From the NCBI RefSeq assembly GCF_016908465.1, contig NZ_JAFBDY010000014.1, positions 40,005-104,004 on the forward strand: DNA of 64,000 nt, given 5' to 3'. The DNA is from Lysinibacillus composti (GTDB lineage Bacteria; Bacillota; Bacilli; Bacillales_A; Planococcaceae). Each line of letters begins with the position of its first letter. The first letter of the stretch is position 1. Shown here in pieces: positions 53,558 to 61,452 of the stretch. The notes beneath the pieces were generated by a model. It did no database searches. It was given only the letters and a program-made list of their open reading frames with translations, and had not been told where the DNA came from. The position numbers and the translations under genes were made by a program.

Positions 53558-54808
53558 ATGAGTAAAGTATTTGTTTCTGACCCATCAAGTGTGAAAACGA
53601 ATGAAATATCTCGTAACAAATTATTAAGAGTTGCGGGAATTGGTTGGTTGTTTGACGCTATGGATGTCGGAATTTTATCGTTTGTAATTGCTGCACTAGC
53701 TGTTGATTGGGGGTTAAGTTCAAGCCAAATGGGTTGGATTGGTAGTATTAACTCCATCGGGATGGCTGTAGGTGCACTTATATTTGGTGTATTTGCTGAC
53801 AAAGTCGGGCGAAAAACAATTTTTATTTGTACGCTTGTTATTTTCTCAGTAGCAAGTGGGTTGTCTGCCTTTACGACAACATTAGGATTATTTTTAATTT
53901 TGCGCTTCTTTGTAGGAATGGGGCTTGGAGGTGAATTACCTGTAGCATCTACATTGGTATCTGAAAGTGTAGAAGCTAAGGAACGAGGACGCGTTGTTGT
54001 ACTACTAGAAAGTTTTTGGGCTGCAGGTTGGTTATTGGCGGCTATCATTTCTTATTTTGTAATACCAGCAGACTTTTGGCCAATAGAAGGTTGGCGGGTT
54101 GCATTAATACTAACTGCAATACCAGCATTCTATGCAGTTTATATTCGTTTACATTTACCTGATTCTCCACAATTTACAGCTAAAGAAGAAACGAAAAGAC
54201 GATCAATTATGAAAAATATAGTTGATGTATGGTCCAAAAAATACTCTAGGCCTACATTAATGCTATGGATTTTATGGTTTACTGTTGTATTTTCATATTA
54301 TGGAATGTTTTTATGGTTGCCGAGCGTGATGGTTGGGAAAGGGTTCGACTTAATTACTAGCTTTAAGTATGTATTAATTATGACATTAGCACAGCTTCCA
54401 GGTTATTTTACAGCTGCATGGTTTATTGAGCGTTTAGGAAGAAAATTTGTTTTAGTCACGTATTTACTAGGTACTGCAGTGAGTGCTTTTATCTTTGGTA
54501 ATGCAGAAACTATTTCGATTTTATTAATTTCTGGAATATTATTATCATTCTTTAATTTAGGAGCTTGGGGTGCACTATATGCTTATACACCAGAACAATA
54601 TCCAACTGTAATTCGAGGTACAGGAACTGGGATGGCTGCTGCTGTAGGACGTATTGGTGGAATATTTGGCCCTTTATTAGTTGGGTGGCTATTGGCTGTA
54701 GGTTATGAAATTGGGTCTATTTTTGCTATCTTCTGTGGGGCAATTATTATTGGTGCTGCTGCAGTATTGTTTTTAGGAAAAGAGACGAAACAAACAGAGT
54801 TGGAATAA
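53558..54808 (+). CDS. MFS transporter, YceI/NiaP-like
   Basis: This 416-residue major facilitator has twelve helices and the sugar-porter/aromatic-acid type motifs WLFDAMDVGILSFVIAAL (about 29-46), FADKVGRKTIF (about 79-89) and RFFVGMGLGGELPVASTLVSE (about 112-132). It resembles B. subtilis YceI, assigned as a niacin transporter NiaP, but the family also carries other aromatic acids and sugars. The start has AGACAGG upstream, a modest site. It diverges from thrC. Confidence 0.75.
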   Translation: MSKVFVSDPSSVKTNEISRNKLLRVAGIGWLFDAMDVGILSFVIAALAVDWGLSSSQMGWIGSINSIGMAVGALIFGVFADKVGRKTIFICTLVIFSVASGLSAFTTTLGLFLILRFFVGMGLGGELPVASTLVSESVEAKERGRVVVLLESFWAAGWLLAAIISYFVIPADFWPIEGWRVALILTAIPAFYAVYIRLHLPDSPQFTAKEETKRRSIMKNIVDVWSKKYSRPTLMLWILWFTVVFSYYGMFLWLPSVMVGKGFDLITSFKYVLIMTLAQLPGYFTAAWFIERLGRKFVLVTYLLGTAVSAFIFGNAETISILLISGILLSFFNLGAWGALYAYTPEQYPTVIRGTGTGMAAAVGRIGGIFGPLLVGWLLAVGYEIGSIFAIFCGAIIIGAAAVLFLGKETKQTELE

Positions 54809-54819
54809 TTGATTTGCCT

Positions 54820-54860
54820 CTAAGAATCGGAATTTTGAATTGTGTTTACATTTCTTCATT
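54820..54860 (+). repeat. Decayed fragment of the structured intergenic repeat
   Basis: AATTTTGAATTGTG and the loosely preserved bases before it align with the right end of the element at 31155-31198 in reverse. Only about 40 bp remain and no hairpin survives. Confidence 0.3.
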
Positions 54861-54904
54861 TGATTAAAGATATAGGAACAAAAGACAGAAATTTATAAAA
54901 AACG

Positions 54905-54944
54905 AGAAGTTATCTATAAAAACTATAGATAACTTCTTTTTTTA
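54905..54944 (+). terminator. Terminator after the MFS gene
   Basis: AGAAGTTATCTATA and TATAGATAACTTCT form a perfect 14-bp stem around AAAAC, followed by seven T. Confidence 0.92.
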
Positions 54945-55028
54945 TTAAAGTATTTTGAAAAATAAAGGATATTTCTGGATTATGGCAATTTTTTGTCTTT
55001 TTTAATTTTTTAGTTTGATGCGTTAAAG

Positions 55029-55094
55029 TTTTTTCTGAAAACTCATTGTATTCGATTAATATTAATGATAATCTAACTTTTATTAAATTAGATT
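55029..55094 (+). promoter_or_regulatory. Regulatory region of the RpiR gene: CodY-like box and spaced inverted repeat
   Basis: TTTTTTCTGAAAACT (55029-55043) has the CodY core and matches the consensus at 12 of 15. AATCTAA (55070-55076) and TTAGATT (55088-55094) form an inverted repeat, possibly the RpiR operator. Both are sequence matches only. Confidence 0.35.
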
Positions 55095-55131
55095 TGTATA
55101 CAATTTTAATGAGGAGGAAAAGGTAACGAAA

Positions 55132-55992
55132 ATGAGTTTCTGTGATGAAGTTAAAAAGCGATTTATAAGGCTATCAAGAGGCCAACGAAAAGTAGCGCAG
55201 TTTGTTATTGACAATCCAAACTTAGTTACTACCCATACTGCTTCTGAAGTGGGGAAATTAATAGGAATTAGTGAATCAACAGTAATTCGCTTTTGTTATG
55301 CAATGGATTTAACTGGTTATGTTGAACTTCAGGAAAAAATAAAGTCTGATATAGCTGGAGAAGTTAGAGGAGAAGTAAAGTCAAATCAAGTCTTATTTAC
55401 AGTTAAACATGAACACTTGGTAAGTGAAGTTATGAATCGTGATGTAGCAAACATCCTAGATACGATTCAACATATCAATGACGTTCAATTTGAGAAGGCG
55501 TCTAAGTGGATGCATAAAGCAGAAGATATATATATATTAGGGTTTAGACAATCTGCTCCAGCAGCAAGTTTTCTTACATCAACTTTAAAGAACTTAAGAA
55601 AACATGTAAAACAAATTCAGCATGATGTGGATCATATCGTCCAACAAATTAGTAATATGGATGATAAATCACTTCTAATCGTCGTGGCGCTTGATTCAAT
55701 TCTTGAAGATGCGTTAACAATTGCAAAATTAGCTAGTAACAAAAAAGTAAAGGTATTTGCAATTACAAACTCTGCATTATCACCTATTCGTGACTATGCT
55801 GAGATTTTATTTACAGTTGGATCGCAAAAGCAATCTTCAAATGAAACAATTACTTCATATAGTGCGTTAATGCATGCGTTAATCGAAGGCATGATAGCAC
55901 AAAATAAGAGACAATATCTATCGTTTCAGGAGGCAAACTCCAAAATAGAAAGTAATTTTTTATTCCAAGAAACAGTTCGGTCACTACAATAA
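55132..55992 (+). CDS. RpiR-family transcriptional regulator
   Basis: This 286-residue regulator has an HTH_6 domain (1-77, with HTASEVGKLIGISESTVIRFCY) and a SIS sugar-phosphate-binding domain (about 125-255, with IYILGFRQSAPAASFL and VVALDSILEDALTIAKLASNKKVKVFAITN). RpiR proteins usually control neighbouring sugar or amino-sugar genes; none is adjacent here, so its target is unknown. The start follows GAGGAGG. Confidence 0.88.
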   Translation: MSFCDEVKKRFIRLSRGQRKVAQFVIDNPNLVTTHTASEVGKLIGISESTVIRFCYAMDLTGYVELQEKIKSDIAGEVRGEVKSNQVLFTVKHEHLVSEVMNRDVANILDTIQHINDVQFEKASKWMHKAEDIYILGFRQSAPAASFLTSTLKNLRKHVKQIQHDVDHIVQQISNMDDKSLLIVVALDSILEDALTIAKLASNKKVKVFAITNSALSPIRDYAEILFTVGSQKQSSNETITSYSALMHALIEGMIAQNKRQYLSFQEANSKIESNFLFQETVRSLQ

Positions 55993-55999
55993 TCAGAGA

Positions 56000-56041
56000 G
56001 CGTATTCGTAAATTGCGGGGGCATTTACGAATACGCTTTTT
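56000..56041 (+). terminator. Terminator of the RpiR gene
   Basis: GCGTATTCGTAAAT and ATTTACGAATACGC form a perfect 14-bp stem around a G-rich loop, followed by six T. Confidence 0.92.
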
Positions 56042-56045
56042 TGAA

Positions 56046-56168
56046 AGAAAAGCAAAGGCGGCTCGTTCACACCCGACAAGCACTGGAGGCAATACCGGCG
56101 AAGGCGCTTTTTGCCTTTGCAGGTATTGTCGAAGTGACCTCGAGGGTGTAGCCGCCGTAGCTAGACAA
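56046..56168. repeat. GC-rich structured interspersed repeat, full copy
   Basis: This element stands out from AT-rich surroundings and folds into a long hairpin: GGCGGCT and ACACCC pair with GGGTGT and AGCCGCC at the base, and CGACAA with CAATACC pairs with GGTATTGTCG inside, around AAGGC/GCCTT at the tip. It resembles interspersed GC-rich repeats I know from other Bacillales genomes. A truncated second copy follows. It lies between a terminator and ppaC. Confidence 0.7.
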
Positions 56169-56170
56169 TA

Positions 56171-56240
56171 AGAAAAGCAAAGGCGGCTCGTTCACACCCG
56201 CGTAGGTAAAAACGCTACACGCGCGAGCCCTATACATCCT
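56171..56240. repeat. Truncated second copy of the GC-rich repeat
   Basis: The first 30 bases (56171-56200) are identical to 56046-56075, then the sequence diverges into GTAGG..CTACAC and CGCGCGAGCC, losing the hairpin arm of the full copy. Confidence 0.65.
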
Positions 56241-56327
56241 ACACAATTATGTTCTATTTTTAAATTTATGTAATGGTGTGATAAAATAAATGGGAATATT
56301 GGAACAAACCTTAGGAGGCACTAATTA

Positions 56328-57254
56328 ATGAGCAAAGTGTTAGTTTTCGGACATAAAAATCCAGATACAGATACAATTACATCTGCAATCGTTTATGCCT
56401 ATTTAAAACAACAATTAGGTGTAGATGCAGAAGCGGTTCGTTTAGGTGAAGTAAACAACGAAACAAAATATGCATTAGAGAAATTTGGATTTGAAGCACC
56501 TCGTTTAATTGAGAATGTTTCAAATGAAGCAAGTGAAGTAATTTTAGTTGACCACAATGAACGTCAGCAATCCGCTGATGGAATTGAATCGGTAAAAGTA
56601 ACTGAAGTTATTGACCATCACCGTATAGCAAATTTCGAAACTTCAGACCCATTATATTACCGTGCTGAACCTGTTGGATGTACAGCGACAATTTTAAATA
56701 AAATTTTCAAAGAACACTCTGTAGAGGTCCCATCAAATATTGCAGGTCTTATGCTTTCGGCAATTGTTTCAGATACGTTATTGTTCAAGTCGCCTACTTG
56801 TACAGAACAAGATGTACAAGCAGGGAAAGAACTAGCTGAAAAAGCTGGGGTAGATGTTAATGAATATGGATTAGCAATGTTAAAAGCAGGGGCTGACCTT
56901 TCAGATAAATCTTTAGAGGATTTACTTTCATTAGATGCGAAAGAATTTACTTTTGGTAATGTTAAATCAGTGGTGGCTCAAGTAAATGCTGTAGATCTTA
57001 ACGATGTTTTAAGTCGTAAAGACGAATTAGTAACATTACTCAATAAAAATGTAGAAGTAAATGGATTAAATTTATTTTTCTTCGTTGTAACAGACATTTT
57101 AAATAACGATTCTACAGCCGTTGTAGTAGGCGATGCTGCAGATGCGGCAGCCAAAGCATTTGGTAAAAACTTAGACAATAATTTAGTTGATTTACCAGGT
57201 GTAGTATCACGAAAAAAACAAATTGTACCAGTCTTAACAGATGGATTAGCATAA
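56328..57254 (+). CDS. ppaC: Manganese-dependent inorganic pyrophosphatase (family II)
   Basis: This 308-residue DHH-superfamily enzyme hydrolyses pyrophosphate, pulling biosynthetic reactions forward. Metal-site motifs are [14 protein letters not shown] (6-19), VDHNE (about 74-78) and the DHH motif [10 protein letters not shown] near 96-100; the C-terminal DHHA2 domain ends with [12 protein letters not shown]. The length is typical. The start follows TTAGGAGG. Single gene with terminator. Confidence 0.95.
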   Translation: MSKVLVFGHKNPDTDTITSAIVYAYLKQQLGVDAEAVRLGEVNNETKYALEKFGFEAPRLIENVSNEASEVILVDHNERQQSADGIESVKVTEVIDHHRIANFETSDPLYYRAEPVGCTATILNKIFKEHSVEVPSNIAGLMLSAIVSDTLLFKSPTCTEQDVQAGKELAEKAGVDVNEYGLAMLKAGADLSDKSLEDLLSLDAKEFTFGNVKSVVAQVNAVDLNDVLSRKDELVTLLNKNVEVNGLNLFFFVVTDILNNDSTAVVVGDAADAAAKAFGKNLDNNLVDLPGVVSRKKQIVPVLTDGLA

Positions 57255-57296
57255 AAAAACCGGCGTTGACACTTCTGTGTCAATGTCGGTTTTTTT
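57255..57296 (+). terminator. Terminator of ppaC
   Basis: CCGGCGTTGACAC pairs with GTGTCAATGTCGG (G-U pairs) around TTCT, followed by seven T. Confidence 0.9.
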
Positions 57297-57380
57297 GCAA
57301 TTTGGGGAAAAATGAAAATACTATATGATGAATTTAATAATAATTTTTGTGCTTCGGTCAAAAGTATGAGGCTATTATTC

Positions 57381-57409
57381 TTGAAAAAATACTATTTCTC
57401 TATTAGAAT
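57381..57409 (+). promoter_or_regulatory. azoR promoter
   Basis: TTGAAA (57381-57386) and TAGAAT (57404-57409) are 17 bp apart. The spacer contains TACTATTT, identical to a half site of the B. subtilis YodB operator type TACTATTTGCAATAGTA; the other half is poorly kept. Confidence 0.5.
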
Positions 57410-57469
57410 ACTAATTGTATTTTGATTTCGAGATATTAGACATTGAAATAAAAGGAGAGCAAAGTTATT

Positions 57470-58108
57470 ATGACAAACGTATTAGTAATTAAAGCAAATA
57501 ATCGCCCAGATGGCGTTTCAACTAAAATGTATGAAACATATATTGAGGAAGCTAAAAAAGTTGAAGGTGTAAACTTAACAACTTTTGATGTTTACGAAGA
57601 AGATATGCCTTACTTCGGCCAACAATTATTCGATGCTTTCGGTAAAGTAGAAAGCGGTAAAGAGTTAACTGATCTTGAATCTCGTCTATTAGCTGCAAAA
57701 CAAAAAGCTATGGATGCTGTAACGGCTGCTGATGTTGTAGTAATCGCATTCCCAATGTGGAACTTAACAATTCCGGCAACACTACATACATTCATTGACT
57801 ATGTTTACCAAGCAGGATTCATGTTCAAATACACTGCAGAAGGTCAAGCAGTTCAATTACTGACTGACAAAAAGTTTGTTGTATTAAACGCTCGTGGCGG
57901 TATTTACTCAACTCCAGAAGCACAGCCAATGGAAATGTCAGCTAACTATATTAAAAATGTATTTGGTGGCGTAGCGGGTATGCAACTTCTTGATGAAGTA
58001 ATTATTGAAGGACATAACGCTAATCCTGCACAAGCACAAGAAATAATTGCTGAAGGTATGGAACGCGTTAAACAATCTGTAAATAAATTAGTAGCAGTAA
58101 ACGCTTAA
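57470..58108 (+). CDS. azoR: FMN-dependent NADH-azoreductase
   Basis: This 212-residue flavodoxin-like quinone/azo reductase uses NADH and FMN. It begins MTNVLVIKANNRPDGVSTKMYETY (FMN phosphate site), has AFPMWNLTIPATLHTFIDYVYQAGFMFKYT near 88-117 and NARGGIYS near 135-142, all typical of AzoR. In B. subtilis such enzymes protect against quinones and diamide and are controlled by HxlR-type repressors. The start follows AAGGAGAG. Confidence 0.93.
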   Translation: MTNVLVIKANNRPDGVSTKMYETYIEEAKKVEGVNLTTFDVYEEDMPYFGQQLFDAFGKVESGKELTDLESRLLAAKQKAMDAVTAADVVVIAFPMWNLTIPATLHTFIDYVYQAGFMFKYTAEGQAVQLLTDKKFVVLNARGGIYSTPEAQPMEMSANYIKNVFGGVAGMQLLDEVIIEGHNANPAQAQEIIAEGMERVKQSVNKLVAVNA

Positions 58109-58115
58109 TATAGAA

Positions 58116-58156
58116 AATCCCAACATGTTTCCGTGACATGTTGGGATTATTTTTTT
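58116..58156 (+). terminator. Terminator of azoR
   Basis: AATCCCAACATGT and ACATGTTGGGATT form a 13-bp perfect stem around a 7-nt loop, followed by T. Confidence 0.92.
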
Positions 58157-58204
58157 AACTTAAAATAGGAAGAACTCACAATAATGGCATAATCAAGGTT
58201 GGTC

Positions 58205-58228
58205 ATAAATTATAAATTATAAATTATA
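58205..58228. repeat. Short tandem repeat, 3.4 copies of ATAAATT
   Basis: Three perfect 7-bp units plus a partial one lie in the gap between azoR and the DUF2500 gene. Such tracts vary in length easily; no role is evident. Confidence 0.6.
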
Positions 58229-58274
58229 CGCCGGAAAAGAAGAATCCATTTATCAACTCTCTGTTTGTGCCTTT

Positions 58275-58619
58275 CTAACGTTGTCGATTAAAACTTTTAT
58301 ATCGAGTACCTTGAAAAGTAAGAAGTCCTAAATCCTGTTCTGCCAGCAATCCGTACTCTTCTCCCGGCATGCTAAATTCCATTCGATCGCCACTTTCAAC
58401 TTCAAAAGTTGAATAATACCATGTATGTGAGTGGTCCCCTCGTACCTCAGTTCTTTTTGAAACGACTTGAGCTGGAACAGTTAATACAGGAGCAGCATTA
58501 TTCTTCGCATTTTTCTTTATGCCGGAAATTATGGCAACCAAAATACTACCAAACACAATTAAAAAAACAATTACAATAAATATGTTTACGAAACTAAACA
58601 TGATATCCCCATAAAACAT
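58275..58619 (-). CDS. DUF2500-family membrane protein
   Basis: This 114-residue protein has one N-terminal membrane helix (about 9-33) and a DUF2500 domain (about 44-112) with VPAQVVSKRTEVRGDHSHTW, YYSTFEVESGDRMEFSMPGEEYG and LLTFQGTRYKSF. The function of the family is unknown. The ATG at 58619 follows a GGGGGG tract at six bases; an alternative ATG six codons in is also possible. Confidence 0.78.
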   Translation of the reverse strand: MFYGDIMFSFVNIFIVIVFLIVFGSILVAIISGIKKNAKNNAAPVLTVPAQVVSKRTEVRGDHSHTWYYSTFEVESGDRMEFSMPGEEYGLLAEQDLGLLTFQGTRYKSFNRQR

Positions 58620-59074
58620 AACAATCCCCCCCTATGTAACTTTGATTATAATTGAAATTGATTGTCGAAATGAATAGAATCATATATCGATTCATAGTAT
58701 TGATGAATGAAGTGTTATGGATGTTCACCCAAAAGAAATTATTATAAATGGTTCCTTACTTAATTTACTTTTACGGAGGGAATTAAATAAAGTTTCCTTT
58801 TTATTGTAGAAATTTCAACATTGGTTAGAAAAGGGCTAATAAAAAGCGATAAATTGGCACCATCACACGTCAATCCCCATATTATTACATTAGTTACTAG
58901 TATTTCATTAAAAACAAATTAAATTTAATGTTATTAATTAGTGAATTTTTGGTACAATGTAAGTAAAGTTACTTTTCGTAACTAGATGTAAATTGCTACA
59001 TTTATAGCTATACCCAATCATCAATATTTGTTTAATCAATATACTTAGCAGACACAGATCAGAGGTGAACATAA
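58620..59074. other. Non-coding region upstream of the HxlR regulator
   Basis: No gene is visible in 455 bp. The right part holds a likely -10 TACAAT (near 58954) followed by the dyad AAGTAA-AG-TTACTT (58961-58974) and an overlapping GTTAC/GTAAC repeat (58968-58983), a plausible autoregulatory operator. The left part is featureless and AT-rich. Confidence 0.45.
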
Positions 59075-59386
59075 GTGAAAGAATCATCATTATGTCCTCG
59101 ACTAGCAAAAGCAATGGAACTTTTAGGAAAACGGTGGACAACATTAATCCTATATCAATTATTAGAAGGCTCTCAACGTTTTAACGAAATTGAATCAGCC
59201 TTACCTGTAAGCGGTCGTTTATTATCAGAGCGTCTAAAGGAATTAGAGAAAGAGGGGATTGTTGAAAGAAAGGTATTTCCAGAAGTACCAATTCGAGTTG
59301 AGTATTCATTAACTGATAAAGGCTTTGCTTTAGAAGGGGCTATTCGTGAAGTTGAAAAATGGTCACAAAATTGGTTGGAATCATAG
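59075..59386 (+). CDS. HxlR-family regulator, CatR/YodB-like
   Basis: This 103-residue winged-helix repressor has the conserved N-terminal cysteine at position 7 (SSLCPRLAKAMELLGKRW) and the wing SGRLLSERLKELEKEGIVER. In B. subtilis YodB and CatR the matching cysteine senses quinones and diamide. The start is GTG with GAGGTG upstream; no ATG is suitable. It lies 1 kb behind azoR, a typical target of this class, and is followed closely by murB. Confidence 0.82.
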   Translation: MKESSLCPRLAKAMELLGKRWTTLILYQLLEGSQRFNEIESALPVSGRLLSERLKELEKEGIVERKVFPEVPIRVEYSLTDKGFALEGAIREVEKWSQNWLES

Positions 59387-59467
59387 TATAAATACTTGTC
59401 AAAAAGCTTGAAATTACAGATACTTATGAAAGAGTATTGTATGTATACTGGAAAGGAATATGCTTTT

Positions 59468-60382
59468 ATGACGATAAATAAATGGGCAGAAGACTTAGCC
59501 CAAGTAATAAATTCAAATAATATTAGACTAAATGAAAGTCTAAAAAACTATACCATGACGAAGCTTGGCGGTAATGCTGATGTATTCGTCTTGCCTGATA
59601 CTGAAGAAGAGGCAGCTTTTGTTGTTCATTATGCCTATCAAAATAATGTACCACTTTTAATGTTAGGAAATGGCTCTAACATGGTAGTGCGTGATGGTGG
59701 CGTGCGCGGTATTGTTGTGTCTTTTTCGAACTTAAATGAAATTAAAGTGGATGGTAATGAAATCTACGCACAAAGTGGAGCATTAATAAAGGATGTTTCA
59801 AAATTAGCAGCTGAACATAGTTTGACAGGTTTTGAATTTGCTTGTGGTATTCCAGGCTCAGTTGGTGGAGCGATGGCAATGAATGCTGGTGCTTATGGTG
59901 GAGAAATAAAAGATATTATCCATTTATGTACAGTGTTAACACCTGAGGGAGAGCGTAAAGTTTTAACGAAGGATGAACTTGAATTAGACTATCGTAAAAG
60001 CGTAATTTCTAAAAAAGGATATTTTGTTTTATCATCACAGTTTGTACTTGAAAAAGGCGATCAACTTGAAATTGATGCAAAAATTGCAGACCTAACATAT
60101 AAACGTGAGTCAAAGCAACCTTTGGAATATCCTTCTGCGGGTAGTGTGTTTAAACGACCACCTGGGTATTTTGCGGGTAAACTTATACAAGACAGTGGCT
60201 TGCAAGGAAAAGGCGTTGGCGGTGCAGAAGTTTCGACAAAACATGCTGGCTTTATAATTAATAAAGGCGGTGCAACAGCAACGGATTATATTGAAACCAT
60301 CAAGATGGTTCAACGTGTAGTAAAAGAAAAGTTTAATGTAGACCTTGAATTAGAAGTGAAAATTGTTGGCGAAGATCAATAA
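59468..60382 (+). CDS. murB: UDP-N-acetylenolpyruvoylglucosamine reductase MurB
   Basis: This 304-residue FAD enzyme reduces enolpyruvyl-UDP-GlcNAc to UDP-MurNAc in peptidoglycan synthesis. Motifs are LKNYTMTKLGGNADVF (about 25-40), LGNGSNMVVRDGGVRGIV near 70-87, CGIPGSVGGAMAMNAGAYGGE near 130-150 and PSAGSVFKRPPG near 222. The ATG at 59468 gives the Bacillus length; AAGGA lies 12 bases upstream, and the frame opens 24 codons earlier without a better site. Confidence 0.94.
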   Translation: MTINKWAEDLAQVINSNNIRLNESLKNYTMTKLGGNADVFVLPDTEEEAAFVVHYAYQNNVPLLMLGNGSNMVVRDGGVRGIVVSFSNLNEIKVDGNEIYAQSGALIKDVSKLAAEHSLTGFEFACGIPGSVGGAMAMNAGAYGGEIKDIIHLCTVLTPEGERKVLTKDELELDYRKSVISKKGYFVLSSQFVLEKGDQLEIDAKIADLTYKRESKQPLEYPSAGSVFKRPPGYFAGKLIQDSGLQGKGVGGAEVSTKHAGFIINKGGATATDYIETIKMVQRVVKEKFNVDLELEVKIVGEDQ

Positions 60383-60414
60383 ACCGGATTTAAGACCCAA
60401 TAATTTGGATATAG

Positions 60415-60444
60415 AGCGCCTTTCAAAACTGAAAGGCGCTTTTG
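60415..60444 (+). terminator. Terminator of murB
   Basis: AGCGCCTTTCA and TGAAAGGCGCT form an 11-bp perfect stem around AAAC, followed by T. Confidence 0.92.
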
Positions 60445-60569
60445 TTTATGAATGTTATTTAGTAAACTTACTTCTAGTAAGGCTGCATGTCGAATAACGG
60501 CGACCTATTACGAATAGGAAAAAGGATGTTGATTTGCAAAAGCATAGTATACATAGAGGGAGTTTGAAA

Positions 60570-61328
60570 ATGAAATTTATATCTTGGAATGTTAATGGAA
60601 TACGTGCATGTGTGAAAAAGGGATTTGAAGAATATTTTCATGAAATGGATGCAGATTTTTTCTGTATTCAAGAAACAAAATGTCAAGAAGGCCAAATCGA
60701 CCTACCGTTTGAGAATTACCTTCAGTATTGGAACTATGCCGAAAAAAAAGGGTATTCCGGAACGGCCATCTTTACAAAACATAAGCCTCTAACTGTGAAG
60801 TATGGTGTTGGACAAAAGGAAGATGAAGAAGAAGGACGTATTATTACTTTAGAATATGAAAATTTTTATTTAGTTAATGTATATACACCAAATGCACAGC
60901 GAGACTTAGCAAGACTTCCTAAGAGGTTACAATGGGAAGAGGACTTACTTGTGTATCTAAAACAATTAGATGAGGTAAAACCTGTGATATACTGTGGGGA
61001 CCTTAATGTCGCTCATATGGATGTCGACTTGAAAAATGCAAAATCAAATATGGGGAATTCAGGCTTCACACTTGAAGAACGAGGGAAAATGTCGGATTTA
61101 TTAGCATCAGGATTTACTGATTCTTTTCGATTTTTACACCCTGAAAGAACAGATGCCTTCACTTGGTGGTCCTATATGGCAAAAGTACGTGAACGTAATA
61201 TCGGATGGCGTATTGATTATTTTATTGTATCTAATTGTTTAACAAAAAATATTAAAGTGGCAGACATCCATCCGCATGTTTTAGGTAGCGATCATTGTCC
61301 AATAATATTAGAATTAGATTCGATATAA
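60570..61328 (+). CDS. exoA: Exodeoxyribonuclease III / AP endonuclease ExoA
   Basis: This 252-residue Mg-dependent enzyme cleaves DNA at abasic sites in base excision repair. Catalytic-site motifs are SWNVNGIRACVKKGF (4-18), FCIQETKCQ (about 31-39), NVYTPNAQRDLARLPKR, CGDLNVAHMDVDLKN, WWSYMAKVRERNIGWRIDYF and the final GSDHCPI. The ATG at 60570 follows GAGGGAG and matches the family; a frame opening 12 codons earlier is unsupported. Confidence 0.95.
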   Translation: MKFISWNVNGIRACVKKGFEEYFHEMDADFFCIQETKCQEGQIDLPFENYLQYWNYAEKKGYSGTAIFTKHKPLTVKYGVGQKEDEEEGRIITLEYENFYLVNVYTPNAQRDLARLPKRLQWEEDLLVYLKQLDEVKPVIYCGDLNVAHMDVDLKNAKSNMGNSGFTLEERGKMSDLLASGFTDSFRFLHPERTDAFTWWSYMAKVRERNIGWRIDYFIVSNCLTKNIKVADIHPHVLGSDHCPIILELDSI

Positions 61329-61452
61329 CTTCAGTATGAATTTTTCCAAAAATGATAGGGCAAGACTTTCTTCTAACTATCGGAACATGTACTATATAGT
61401 AGATAAATTACCAGAGGGGAATCTCCCAAATGAAAGAGGTGGGTTAAATTAA

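Noticed and set aside
56046..56200. Two identical 30-bp repeats as a possible CRISPR
   Set aside because: Only two copies exist, the 95-bp spacing holds a hairpin arm rather than a spacer, and no cas gene is near.
58735..58811. Small frame starting MDVHPKEII upstream of the HxlR gene
   Set aside because: No ribosome site precedes it, and the 30-residue product resembles nothing.
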